From CAYFWF01 sp964346815 (GTDB lineage: Bacteria; Acidobacteriota; Aminicenantia; Aminicenantales; Aminicenantaceae): DNA of 64,000 nucleotides. This document shows positions 50,506 to 59,251 of this stretch, piece after piece (position 1 is the stretch's first letter; every line of letters starts with the position of its first letter). The translations under genes and the position numbers were made by a program. The stretch spans positions 248,001-312,000 of the forward strand of contig CAYFWF010000003.1 of assembly GCA_964346815.1 (NCBI GenBank). Direction: 5' to 3'. The notes below the pieces were generated by a model, which was given only the letters and a program-made list of their open reading frames with translations, ran no database searches and was not told the DNA's origin.

Positions 50506-52335
50506 ATGATACACAAAAAGTATTTTTTAGCATTACCTCTCGTTTTCCTATTGATTCCTTTCTCTATGCTCTTTTCTCAATCGGAGGAAGCGGCGAACAT
50601 TTTTGAGAATTATAAACAAGGAGTGGTTACCTTTACCGTCTATGATGAGGAGGACGAAGAAATCGCAGAAGGATCGGGATTTCTTATCGGCGAGAAAGTT
50701 CTTGCCACCTATTATGGACTTGTTTGCCAGGCACACGAAGCTGAAGGGCTGGATTACAGAGGAAAGAAAGTCAAATTCGATGGCATCTTATCCGTTGATA
50801 AGGATTTTGGGATAGCCCTGGTGAAGGTCAACAGAAAAGATCCGATTCTTTCGTTCGGGGATTCTGACGGGCTCAGCAGATCCAGCAAGCTCTATTCCAT
50901 AGGCGGGAACGAGGCGAGAGAAATCTCTTTTTCTGAAGGAGGGGTTTTCAATTTTCATCAGATGAATTCCCGAAGATTGATCGAGTCTTCGTTGTCTATT
51001 CCGGATGAGTACAGCGGCGCGCCAGTGTTCGACTCGACAGGAAAAGTTGTGGGAATGGTCATTTTTCTGGATCTCGGGAAAAAAATCATCGTCCCCTCCA
51101 ACATCATAAAGAACCTCCCAAGGACAGGGTCAGAAACAAAATTCAAAAACTGGCGAAAAGAGGATTATTTCTCTACTCTCGAGGGAGCTTATTTCGCTGC
51201 AGAGGTATTCTATGCCTTGAATGATACAGGAAGAGCCGAAAAATATCTGAAAAAAATCATCGAGCTCAAACCCGATGACCTCCATGCCTATCTGCTTCTG
51301 GCCTCAGTCTATTACAACCAAAGAGCCTATTCTTCAGCTTTGACAACCTATCAGAAAATCATAGAATTGAATCCCAACAGAGACGATGCTCACTATGGAT
51401 TGGGCCTGGTCAATCTGAAAATGATGAAGTGGAAAGAAGCGATACCTCCTCTCAAACGGGCGATCCAATTGAACCAGGACAACAAAGAAGCTTATCTCCA
51501 TATAGGAACTGCTTATCAGGAGCTCAGGGAATTCAACGGAGCGATTGATGCCTATCAACAATATCTCAGCACCAATCCAAACCAGCCTTGGGACGTATAC
51601 ACTCAGCTCGGAGTCTGTCAGATGGAGGTCGAGAAATACGAAGACGCCGTGAATTCCTTCACCAAAGCTCTGGAAGGTTACGGAGATGACGTAGCGCTCT
51701 TATACAAACTCGCCCAGGCCTATGAAAAGGCCGGACAGATCGATCAAGCAGCGGCCACTTATGAAAAGCTAGCTCAAATTACCCCTGAGGATGCCAAGAG
51801 ATATTATAATATGGTCATCATGATGTACAACACAGCGAATATGCCTGAAAAAGCAGCAGAAGTCGCTCAAAAACTGGTCGAACTCGATCCGAATGACACG
51901 GAAGCTCTGTACAACTTAGGATACATGTATGTACAGATGGAGAATTATGAGAGGGCTGTTGAGACCTTCAGTAAAGTCATAGAAAAAAATCCAGGTATGG
52001 AATACGCGCACCTCCAACTCGGATACAGTTACACTCAGTTGAAACAGCATGCGAAGGCCGCAGAAGCCTATAAAAACATGGTGGAAATCTTCCCTGATAA
52101 AGATGACGCATGGTTTGGATTGGGTATTGCCTATATGCAGCAGAAAAAATATTCCGAAGCAGTGGAACCTCTAAAAAAAGTCATCGAGTTGAATCCAAGC
52201 CGTGGTTATGCCTACTATAATCTGGCTATATCTTACTTAAATCTTCGAGACAATTACAGTGCGAGAGAAATATACAAGCAGCTCATGACTGTGGACCCGG
52301 ATTTGGCAAAAAAACTGGAGCAGTACATCAAATAG
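50506..52335 (+). CDS. Exported protein: degenerate trypsin-like domain plus TPR array
   Basis: 609 residues. Signal peptide about 1-25. Residues about 35-205 follow the HtrA/trypsin fold: GSGFLIGEKVLATYYGLV, DFGIALVKV, SIPDEYSGAPVFDSTGKVVGMV. The catalytic His position reads Tyr (ATYYG for the usual TNAHV) and the Asp position reads Gly, while the Ser loop is EYSGAP rather than GNSGGP, so it is most likely a non-catalytic pseudoprotease. Residues about 225-609 form about eleven TPR repeats of 34 residues (for example EALYNLGYMYVQMENYERAVETF). Probably a periplasmic scaffold. Confidence 0.85.
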   Translation: MIHKKYFLALPLVFLLIPFSMLFSQSEEAANIFENYKQGVVTFTVYDEEDEEIAEGSGFLIGEKVLATYYGLVCQAHEAEGLDYRGKKVKFDGILSVDKDFGIALVKVNRKDPILSFGDSDGLSRSSKLYSIGGNEAREISFSEGGVFNFHQMNSRRLIESSLSIPDEYSGAPVFDSTGKVVGMVIFLDLGKKIIVPSNIIKNLPRTGSETKFKNWRKEDYFSTLEGAYFAAEVFYALNDTGRAEKYLKKIIELKPDDLHAYLLLASVYYNQRAYSSALTTYQKIIELNPNRDDAHYGLGLVNLKMMKWKEAIPPLKRAIQLNQDNKEAYLHIGTAYQELREFNGAIDAYQQYLSTNPNQPWDVYTQLGVCQMEVEKYEDAVNSFTKALEGYGDDVALLYKLAQAYEKAGQIDQAAATYEKLAQITPEDAKRYYNMVIMMYNTANMPEKAAEVAQKLVELDPNDTEALYNLGYMYVQMENYERAVETFSKVIEKNPGMEYAHLQLGYSYTQLKQHAKAAEAYKNMVEIFPDKDDAWFGLGIAYMQQKKYSEAVEPLKKVIELNPSRGYAYYNLAISYLNLRDNYSAREIYKQLMTVDPDLAKKLEQYIK

Positions 52336-52426
52336 ACGATTTCGCCTTTCAAACAGGCCAAGGATGCAAATCTTTTAAACTCTCAATGGAAGGGGACAGA
52401 CATATCCAAACTTTGAAAGAGGGAAA

Positions 52427-53833
52427 ATGGACAGGAAAGCAATGCTGGAGGATTTAACGCAGGAATTTAAAAAAACACACCAGAAGTCAGAGGAACTGTT
52501 CAGAAAAGCAAGCCGATTTCAAATCAAGGGAGGGAGTCACAACCTGAGGCTCTTTTATCCCTATCCGTTTTATGACCTGCACAGCGAGGGCTCCAAGGTA
52601 ACAGATGTTGACGGTCATACCTATATCGACTTCTGGCAGGGTCATTTTGGCAATATCCTGGGGCATAATCCAAAAATCGTTCTCGATGCCCTTATGGATT
52701 ATTATAAGAAAGGCCAGGGGCTGGCCACCGGTTTTCCAGGGGTTTTCCAATCAGAGCTGGCAGAGCTTCTGCTGAGCCTGATCTCAGCCGATAAGATTCG
52801 ATTTACCACCAGCGGTACGCTCGCTACGATGTACGCCATCATGCTTTCCAAAGCAAAGACGAAGAGAGAACTCGTTATGAAAGCTGGAGGAGGATGGCAT
52901 GGCTCTCATCCTTACGCCTTAAAAGGTATTACAGTCTTTGACAAGGGATTCACCAGGGTCGAATCGGCCGGGCTTCCCGAAGGGACAGATCAAACAATCC
53001 TGGTTACTCGCTTCAATGATCCTCAAGACCTCGAAGATAAGTTCAAAAACGACGGAGACCGAATTGCCTGCCTGATCCTAGAACCCTTTATCGGTGCTGG
53101 AGGATTTATATTCGGCGATACAGAATATCTACGAGAAGCAAGAGAACTCTGCACTCGACATGGGTCATTACTTATTCTGGATGAAGTTATTTCAGGTCTC
53201 CGTTTCCATGCTGGGGCACTCCAAACTCTCTATGGTCTCAAGCCTGATATTTCTGTTTTCGGGAAAGCTATCGGCGGAGGTATGCCAATCAGCGCTGTCG
53301 CAGGTAAAGACGAAGTGATGAAACTCTGCAGTCATGAAACCCGAGAAGAAGAGCGAGTTAAGCTGGAGGGAGGAACGTTTTCCGCGCATCCAGCCGCAAT
53401 GCTTGCGGGACTCACATTCACCCAATATCTCCTTGAGCACCAGGCAAACATCTATCCGCAGATTGGAAGACTGGGAGATAAAGTCCGAACAGAGATCGAA
53501 AAAATATTTACAGCCTTTGGCTTTCAGGTCAAATGCACCGGGAATGGGAATTCTGTCGTCAAGAGCAGTTCTATCGTGGGCGTTCATTTTATGCGTGAAG
53601 AATGTGAACGGATCACTTCTCCTGAACAAGTATGGGACCCGAAGATATGCGATGTTGAGATGAGAGAGAAAGTGTTCAAACTCGCCATGCTTCAGGAGGG
53701 ATTCAACATTTTCCACGGTTATGGTGCAATATCTGCTGCCCACTCCGAAGAGGAAATCCAGGCTTCGCTGGATGCAGTAGAAAGAATTGCCAAGAAATGG
53801 AAACACTCCACCAAGAAAGGTCGCTCAAGATAG
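52427..53833 (+). CDS. Class III aminotransferase, glutamate-semialdehyde aminomutase-like
   Basis: 468-residue PLP enzyme related to HemL. Blocks: DVDGHTYIDFWQGHFGNILGHNP near residue 60, TTSGTLATMYAIMLSKAKT near 126, LILEPFIGAGGFIFGD near 212, LLILDEVISGLRFHAGALQTLYGLKPDISVFGKAIGGGMPISAVAG with the PLP Lys near 284, and GGTFSAHPAAMLAG. No other haem genes are nearby. It is 13 bases from a dehydrogenase gene, so the two probably act on the same amino compound; a haem role is less likely. Confidence 0.82.
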   Translation: MDRKAMLEDLTQEFKKTHQKSEELFRKASRFQIKGGSHNLRLFYPYPFYDLHSEGSKVTDVDGHTYIDFWQGHFGNILGHNPKIVLDALMDYYKKGQGLATGFPGVFQSELAELLLSLISADKIRFTTSGTLATMYAIMLSKAKTKRELVMKAGGGWHGSHPYALKGITVFDKGFTRVESAGLPEGTDQTILVTRFNDPQDLEDKFKNDGDRIACLILEPFIGAGGFIFGDTEYLREARELCTRHGSLLILDEVISGLRFHAGALQTLYGLKPDISVFGKAIGGGMPISAVAGKDEVMKLCSHETREEERVKLEGGTFSAHPAAMLAGLTFTQYLLEHQANIYPQIGRLGDKVRTEIEKIFTAFGFQVKCTGNGNSVVKSSSIVGVHFMREECERITSPEQVWDPKICDVEMREKVFKLAMLQEGFNIFHGYGAISAAHSEEEIQASLDAVERIAKKWKHSTKKGRSR

Positions 53834-53846
53834 GAGGAATCGCACC

Positions 53847-54851
53847 ATGGAACAGATCAAGGTCATCATATATGGGTGTGGCGTTATGGGCCGAAAAATC
53901 ACAGAAGCTCTGTTGAAAAAGAAAAGCTTTTCGATCGTGGGAGCTTTGGATATTGCACCTGAGCTTGTCGGCAAGGATCTCGGAGCTATCCTGGATAATC
54001 CAACGAATTTGGGAATCAGCATCGACAATAACCCCCACCAACTCTTTACTGCTTCCGATGCCCATGCCGTTATTTTAACCACCACGTCCCATCTCAAGGA
54101 AGTTTTTCCTCAAATCGCTCAGTGTGTGAGAGCCGGGTTGAATGTCGTATCGACCTGCGAAGAACTGTCTTTTCCATGGAAGCGGGAAGCCGAACTCGCT
54201 GAAGAAATTAACCAATTGGCAAAAAAGCATGGGGTTACTGTGGTGGGTACGGGAATCAACCCCGGCTTCTTGATGGACACTCTCCCTTTAATTCTTACTG
54301 CTCCGTGCCTCGAGGTGGAGACAATAAAGGTTATCCGGATGATGGATTCTTCCAAGAGGCGGATGCCATTCCAGAAAAAAATCGGAACCGGTCTCACCAT
54401 GGAAGCATTCCGGGAGAGAATAGAGAGCAAAGTGATTACAGGTCACGTAGGTTTGCTCGAGTCCGTTCATATGATCGCTTCAGGCTTAGGGTGGAATCTG
54501 GATCAAGCTGTTGAGCTCGCCCCCGAACCGGTAATAGCAGAAAAGGAAATAGATACGGCTTTGGGTAGAGTTGAGCCCGGCAAAGTAATCGGATTGATCA
54601 GCGTTGCCCACGGAATCAAGGACAGCAAAAGGCTGATCTCACTCGAGTTCAATGCCCATGCCGACGTGGAGCAGGAATATGATGAAGTCGTCATCCATGG
54701 AGTTCCCGATATACGCCAAAAAATTATGGGGGGGGTTCATGGGGATATCGGGACTGTGGCCGTCACTGTCAACACCGTCCCTCGGGCCGTTACATCCGAG
54801 GCCGGGTTGATTGTGATGAAGGATTTGCCTCCTGTTTTGGCCACAGCCTAA
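53847..54851 (+). CDS. DapB-like / 2,4-diaminopentanoate dehydrogenase-like oxidoreductase
   Basis: 334-residue NAD(P)-dependent dehydrogenase. The Rossmann start VIIYGCGVMGRKITEALLKK is followed by VGALDIAPELVGKDLG, AVILTTTSHLKEV, NVVSTCEELSFPW, GTGINPGFLMDTLPL and GLGWNLDQAVE. These match the dihydrodipicolinate-reductase-like clade that includes 2,4-diaminopentanoate dehydrogenase of ornithine fermentation. ATG 53847 with AGGAGG at 53832-53837; the frame is open from 53787 but lacks a site there. Substrate uncertain. Confidence 0.78.
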   Translation: MEQIKVIIYGCGVMGRKITEALLKKKSFSIVGALDIAPELVGKDLGAILDNPTNLGISIDNNPHQLFTASDAHAVILTTTSHLKEVFPQIAQCVRAGLNVVSTCEELSFPWKREAELAEEINQLAKKHGVTVVGTGINPGFLMDTLPLILTAPCLEVETIKVIRMMDSSKRRMPFQKKIGTGLTMEAFRERIESKVITGHVGLLESVHMIASGLGWNLDQAVELAPEPVIAEKEIDTALGRVEPGKVIGLISVAHGIKDSKRLISLEFNAHADVEQEYDEVVIHGVPDIRQKIMGGVHGDIGTVAVTVNTVPRAVTSEAGLIVMKDLPPVLATA

Positions 54852-54915
54852 TCGGTCTCAACTCGGCGCCATAAATTCCTACATAATCTTGAGTATCTCA
54901 TGAGCCTGACTGAAA

Positions 54916-54944
54916 TTGACAAATAAAACCGGCTGTGGTAAATA
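54916..54944 (+). promoter_or_regulatory. Promoter upstream of MITE copy 2 and tRNA-Leu
   Basis: TTGACA (54916-54921), a 17-base spacer and TAAATA (54939-54944); start near 54951. The only candidate target downstream is tRNA-Leu at 55192, so the primary transcript would run through the inserted element. Confidence 0.45.
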
Positions 54945-54995
54945 TTGAATCCTGTTTCGCCTCTGGTCAAGAATTCCTCGATTATATAAAAAATC

Positions 54996-55179
54996 GAGGT
55001 TGTCCCAAAGTGACGGGAAATAAAATCGGGATAAAGGTGCAGAGTCGGGTGTTATCGTGCGCAGTTCATCGCCGCCGAGAAGAGCGGCAACAGAATGGCG
55101 TCGAAAATCTGAACTAGAGCGAAGACATTTCTCCGCACCTTAGATGGATACTTCATCCCCGTCACTTTGGGACAAAGCC
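54996..55179 (-). repeat. MITE-like element, copy 2 (inverted), with 8-base target duplication
   Basis: 184 bases, in opposite orientation to the copy at 36464. The ends read GAGGTTGTCCCAAAG...and ...CTTTGGGACAAAGCC. The direct repeat AAAAAATC lies at 54988-54995 and 55180-55187. The core shared with copy 1 includes GCTCTAGTTCAGATTTT (on the minus strand). The inner stem AAGGTGCAGAG (55034-55044) with CTCCGCACCTT (55131-55141) occupies the same place as copy 1's stem but with different bases. It is about 27 bases longer than copy 1, with an extra GC-rich hairpin in the centre. No coding potential. Confidence 0.85.
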
Positions 55180-55191
55180 AAAAAATCACAC

Positions 55192-55276
55192 GGGCAGGTG
55201 GCGAAATTGGCATACGCGCTAGGCTTAGGACCTAGTTCCTGTTGAAGGAGTGCGGGTTCGAGTCCCGCTCTGCCCA
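55192..55276 (+). tRNA. tRNA-Leu (TAG)
   Basis: 85-base class II tRNA with a long variable arm. The acceptor GGGCAGG pairs with TCTGCCC, and the discriminator is A. The anticodon loop CTTAGGA carries TAG at 55226-55228, closed by CTAGG/CCTAG. The T arm is GCGGG-TTCGAGT-CCCGC. CCA is not encoded and a T tract follows at once, unlike tRNA-Asn at 8894, which encodes CCA. Confidence 0.95.
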
Positions 55277-55313
55277 TTTTTTATCCGAAACATATAGGTG
55301 AAACATACTTAAA

Positions 55314-56573
55314 ATGTCAAATACCACAAAAAAAGTCAGCGACAGTAAATGGGAAATTGAAATAGAAATACCTGAAGCTGAAACGGCCGAAGAAATGAAA
55401 AGAATAACGGCTCAATATTCTTCTCGAGCCAAAGTCCGGGGATTTCGGCCAGGGAAGGCTCCTGAAGAGATCATAAAAAGAATGTACTACCCCGATATCA
55501 AAGAGACTCTCATCAATTCTCTCGTCCCAAAAGCATTGAATAAAGAGCTTAAAGAAAGGAATATCGTTCCTGCAGGCCAGCCCATCGTGACTGACTTGCA
55601 TTTCAGAGAAGGGGAGCCTCTCCGATTCAAGGCAAAGGTCGATGTGTGGCCGGAATTGCATCTGCCTGAGTATAAAAACATTCGAGTTAAAAAAAGAAAA
55701 GCCTCTGTCTCTGAAAAGGAACTCAACGAGTCTTTAGAAGAGCTCCGCCTTAAATCGGCTCAATACACTCCTGTTGAGGACAGGGGGGTGGTGGATGGAG
55801 ATTATGTGGTTGCAGAGATCAAGGGACAGGATACCAAAACAAAGAGATTTTTACCTACAGAAAAAGTGGTCGTCCTCGCAGGTCATCCTGAGAATGAGGA
55901 GATACTCAACCAGAACTTGTTAGGCCTCAAACCGAATGATCAGTGCAAATTCACGATCAGATATCAAAAGGATCACAAAAATAAAAAGCTGGCCGGCCGG
56001 GAAATCAATTATGATTTAAAAATAGAATCCATAAAAGAGAAGATGCTGCCGGAGATCGATGATGATTTTGCAAAAGATCTTGGGGATTACAAAAATTTGG
56101 ATGATCTTAAGACTAAATTGAAGGACCAGCTCCTTGAATCGAAAAAAAAAGGGCTGCGAAGAGAAATGGCCGAAGAGATCATCAAAGAAATATCCGAGAA
56201 AATGGCGTTGGAGCTGCCCGAATCTGTTATAGAGCATGAGTATAACGCTCAATTGAATCGTCGCCTCTCTGCTGTTTCTCAGCAGGATTTATCGAAGGTT
56301 GATCTCGAATGCCTGAAGAAAAATGTGCGCGAAAGTGCTGTCCAGAATATAAAAAACCACATAATCCTCAAGAAGATCGCCGAGAAAGAAAAACTTGAAG
56401 TCACTGAGGAAGAAATCACAGAAGAGATGAAAGCTATGGCTAGATCCCACAACGTTCCCTTGGCCAGAGTTGTGGAAAGCATAAATAAGGAGGGCAAAAA
56501 AGAGGAACTGAAAGAGAACCTTCTTCTCAAGAAGACGGTTGACTTTTTGGTCAAATCCGCTATAATAGAATAA
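55314..56573 (+). CDS. tig: Trigger factor
   Basis: Ribosome-associated chaperone and peptidyl-prolyl isomerase, 419 residues. The ribosome-binding signature in the N-domain is KVRGFRPGKAPEEIIKRMY near residues 40-58. The FKBP-like middle domain spans 150-240, with EDRGVVDGDYVVAE at its start. The long helical C-terminal chaperone arms follow. It lies just after tRNA-Leu and before lon; the usual clpP and clpX between them are absent. Confidence 0.95.
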   Translation: MSNTTKKVSDSKWEIEIEIPEAETAEEMKRITAQYSSRAKVRGFRPGKAPEEIIKRMYYPDIKETLINSLVPKALNKELKERNIVPAGQPIVTDLHFREGEPLRFKAKVDVWPELHLPEYKNIRVKKRKASVSEKELNESLEELRLKSAQYTPVEDRGVVDGDYVVAEIKGQDTKTKRFLPTEKVVVLAGHPENEEILNQNLLGLKPNDQCKFTIRYQKDHKNKKLAGREINYDLKIESIKEKMLPEIDDDFAKDLGDYKNLDDLKTKLKDQLLESKKKGLRREMAEEIIKEISEKMALELPESVIEHEYNAQLNRRLSAVSQQDLSKVDLECLKKNVRESAVQNIKNHIILKKIAEKEKLEVTEEEITEEMKAMARSHNVPLARVVESINKEGKKEELKENLLLKKTVDFLVKSAIIE

Positions 56574-56787
56574 CCAGTCCCCATGATCTTAATCCCCTTA
56601 GTGATATAGCTAGATGATAAAATTGAAATCTTCAAAGCTTAAAGACGTCACATCAGAATTCGTTAATGAAACTCTCGATATTATTCCCGCCGTCTTCAAA
56701 ACCGGGGAATCTTTGAGGATCTTCGAAAAGTCTGCGGGAAAAATGGATGAGAGTCGATAGCTTGAAACTATTTGCTGGAGTATAAGT

Positions 56788-59202
56788 ATGGATACCACAA
56801 GCAACTCGGAGGTTATCTACAATGTGCCTTTGATCCCTTTGAGGGATCTGGTTGTATTTCCCTCCACCCTTGTTCCGTTTATTATCGGTCGTTCATCCTC
56901 GATCCATGCGTTAGAGAAAGCCACAGAAAAGGATAAAATGCTTTTTCTGTCCTCTCAGATAGATGCATCTTTAGATAATCCCCTCCAACGGGACATCCAC
57001 TCCATGGGAGTCGTCGCGAAGATTGTCCGTGCCATTAAAATGGATGACAACAACGTGAAAGTCATCGTTGAAGGCAAGAAAAGAGCTCGAGTCGTCGAAT
57101 ATTTAAGCACCTACCCCTTCTATCAAGTCTTGGTAAAGGAAGTTAAGCAAATTGAAAGCGACAGCGCCGAGACCAGAGAAACCCTGAAAAGGGTTTTAAC
57201 CCTGTTCGAAGATTATCTCAAACTCAGCCAAAATGCAAATTTCGAATCCATCATTCCTGCTTTGAAAGATAATAGCCCAGATAGAATCTCTGATATCATA
57301 GCTTCACACATGTACTTGTCCCTAGATGAGAAACAAAACCTCCTTGAAACGACCAATAGTACAGAACGGCTGAGAAGATTGAATTATGTTTTGGAAAATG
57401 AACTTCTTAAAATCCATTCCAAGTTGAGTAAAGATGGAAAAAGATCGAGTCGCCGGAAGTTTTCTTATAGAGACCCCCAGCAAAAAGTCTTCCCCCCTGG
57501 TTTGAATGTCCGTAAAGAGGACCAGCCCAATGAAATTGAGGAACTGCGTAAAAAGGTGGAACAAGCCAAGATGCCGAAGGAAGCAGAGGATAAGGCAGTA
57601 AAAGAAATCGAAAGATTGGAAGCGATGCCTCCGATGTCTGCAGAGGCGACAGTTTGCAGGAACTATCTGGATTGGCTTATTTCTCTGCCCTGGAATAAGA
57701 AATCAAGAGAAAAGAGAGATATCAAACAAGCAGAAAAGATATTGGATGAAGACCATTATGGATTGAAAAAGGTTAAAGAAAGAATACTGGAGTATCTCTC
57801 CATCCGGCAGTTGGTGAAAAATCCAAGAGGCGTTATTCTCGGCCTGATAGGCCCTCCCGGTGTCGGTAAGAGTTCCCTGGGGCAATCCATCGCTCGAGCC
57901 ACTGGAAGAAAATTCGTTCGCCTCTCTCTGGGAGGAGTCAGGGATGAAGCCGAAATCAGAGGACACCGGCGGACATACATCGGTGCCTATCCTGGAAGAA
58001 TCATCCAGATGATCAAGAGGGCTGGAACGAAAAATCCTGTTTTTCTCCTGGATGAGGTCGATAAAATGAGCGTTGATTTCAGGGGAGATCCGGCATCGGC
58101 ACTTATGGAAGTTCTCGATCCAGAACAAAACAGCACCTTCCTGGATCATTACATTGATACAGACTTTGATCTATCTCAGGTTATGTTTATTGTTACAGCC
58201 AATATGCAGGAACCCGTCCCTAAGCCACTCCAAGACCGCATGGAGATGGTGAGAATTCCTGGCTACACAGAAGATGAGAAGCTCCAAATCGCAAAGCACT
58301 TTCTTCTGCCCAAACAGAAAAAAGCCCATGGATTCAAAGAACAAACGATCAGGATCTCTGACAAAGCCCTGAAAAAGCTCATCCGTGAATACACCAGAGA
58401 GGCAGGTGTCCGAAGTTTAGAGCGAGAAATCACATCCATTTGTCGAAAAGTGGTCAAGAAAGTTGTATCCAAAGGAAAAGACTACAAAGAAATTGTGACT
58501 CCCATGAAATTGGAAAAGTATTTAGGTATTCCCCGCTACCGACGTTCAGAAATAGATAAAAAGGATGAAGTCGGGGCAGCCGTTGGCATGGCCTGGACAG
58601 AATTCGGTGGTGAGCTTCTCACTTTTGAAGTTACCAAAGTCCACGGAAAAGGCAACTTTATGTTAACCGGTCAACTCGGAGAAATCATGCAGGAATCCGC
58701 ACAGGCAGCGTTCAGTTACGTGCGTGGAAAGATGTTTGAATTGGACATTGCCAAGGATTTGCATAAAAATTTCGATATACATATCCATGTGCCTGAAGGC
58801 GCTACGCCTAAGGAAGGACCTTCAGCAGGTATCACCATCGCTACATCCATTATTTCACTCCTCACAGGAATTCCTGTCACCAAAAAAATTGCGATGAGCG
58901 GGGAGATCACCCTCAAGGGCAAAGTCTTATCTGTCGGTGGAATAAAGGAAAAGCTGCTAGCCGCACATAGAGAAGGGATAAAAGAGGCCATCCTCCCTGC
59001 TGACAATAAGCCCGACCTGAAAGACATGCCTAAGAATGTGAAAGACGACATAACCATACATTTTGTAGAAAACATGGACAAGGTTTTAGAGATTGCATTG
59101 GTCGGTGATCTTCCCAAGAAAAGAAAAATGCCGGTCGAATCGAAAGTAACCAAGCAGGAGGAAGATAGAGAAGAATCCCAGAAACCTCCTATAACTCACT
59201 AA
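56788..59202 (+). CDS. lon: ATP-dependent protease Lon
   Basis: Cytosolic AAA+ serine protease, 804 residues. The N-terminal substrate domain starts VPLIPLRDLVVFPSTLVPFIIGR. Walker A is GPPGVGKSS near residue 354 and Walker B is VFLLDEVDKM. The proteolytic domain has the Ser in PKEGPSAG near 677 and the Lys in GKVLSVGGIKEKLLAAHR near 720. It removes misfolded proteins, complementing the two chaperone operons. The 214-base gap before it (56574-56787) shows no certain promoter or HAIR; a 48-codon frame at 56614-56760 lacks a ribosome site. Confidence 0.97.
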   Translation: MDTTSNSEVIYNVPLIPLRDLVVFPSTLVPFIIGRSSSIHALEKATEKDKMLFLSSQIDASLDNPLQRDIHSMGVVAKIVRAIKMDDNNVKVIVEGKKRARVVEYLSTYPFYQVLVKEVKQIESDSAETRETLKRVLTLFEDYLKLSQNANFESIIPALKDNSPDRISDIIASHMYLSLDEKQNLLETTNSTERLRRLNYVLENELLKIHSKLSKDGKRSSRRKFSYRDPQQKVFPPGLNVRKEDQPNEIEELRKKVEQAKMPKEAEDKAVKEIERLEAMPPMSAEATVCRNYLDWLISLPWNKKSREKRDIKQAEKILDEDHYGLKKVKERILEYLSIRQLVKNPRGVILGLIGPPGVGKSSLGQSIARATGRKFVRLSLGGVRDEAEIRGHRRTYIGAYPGRIIQMIKRAGTKNPVFLLDEVDKMSVDFRGDPASALMEVLDPEQNSTFLDHYIDTDFDLSQVMFIVTANMQEPVPKPLQDRMEMVRIPGYTEDEKLQIAKHFLLPKQKKAHGFKEQTIRISDKALKKLIREYTREAGVRSLEREITSICRKVVKKVVSKGKDYKEIVTPMKLEKYLGIPRYRRSEIDKKDEVGAAVGMAWTEFGGELLTFEVTKVHGKGNFMLTGQLGEIMQESAQAAFSYVRGKMFELDIAKDLHKNFDIHIHVPEGATPKEGPSAGITIATSIISLLTGIPVTKKIAMSGEITLKGKVLSVGGIKEKLLAAHREGIKEAILPADNKPDLKDMPKNVKDDITIHFVENMDKVLEIALVGDLPKKRKMPVESKVTKQEEDREESQKPPITH

Positions 59203-59251
59203 AACACAAGTGCGGTAGATTTGATCCAAAAATCGCAAAAGAGGTATAAAA

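Noticed and set aside
54935..55117. 60-codon frame through MITE copy 2
   Set aside because: It starts outside the element and reads into it; no ribosome site and no counterpart in copy 1.
56614..56760. 48-codon frame between tig and lon
   Set aside because: No ribosome site and no recognisable domain; cannot be told from chance.
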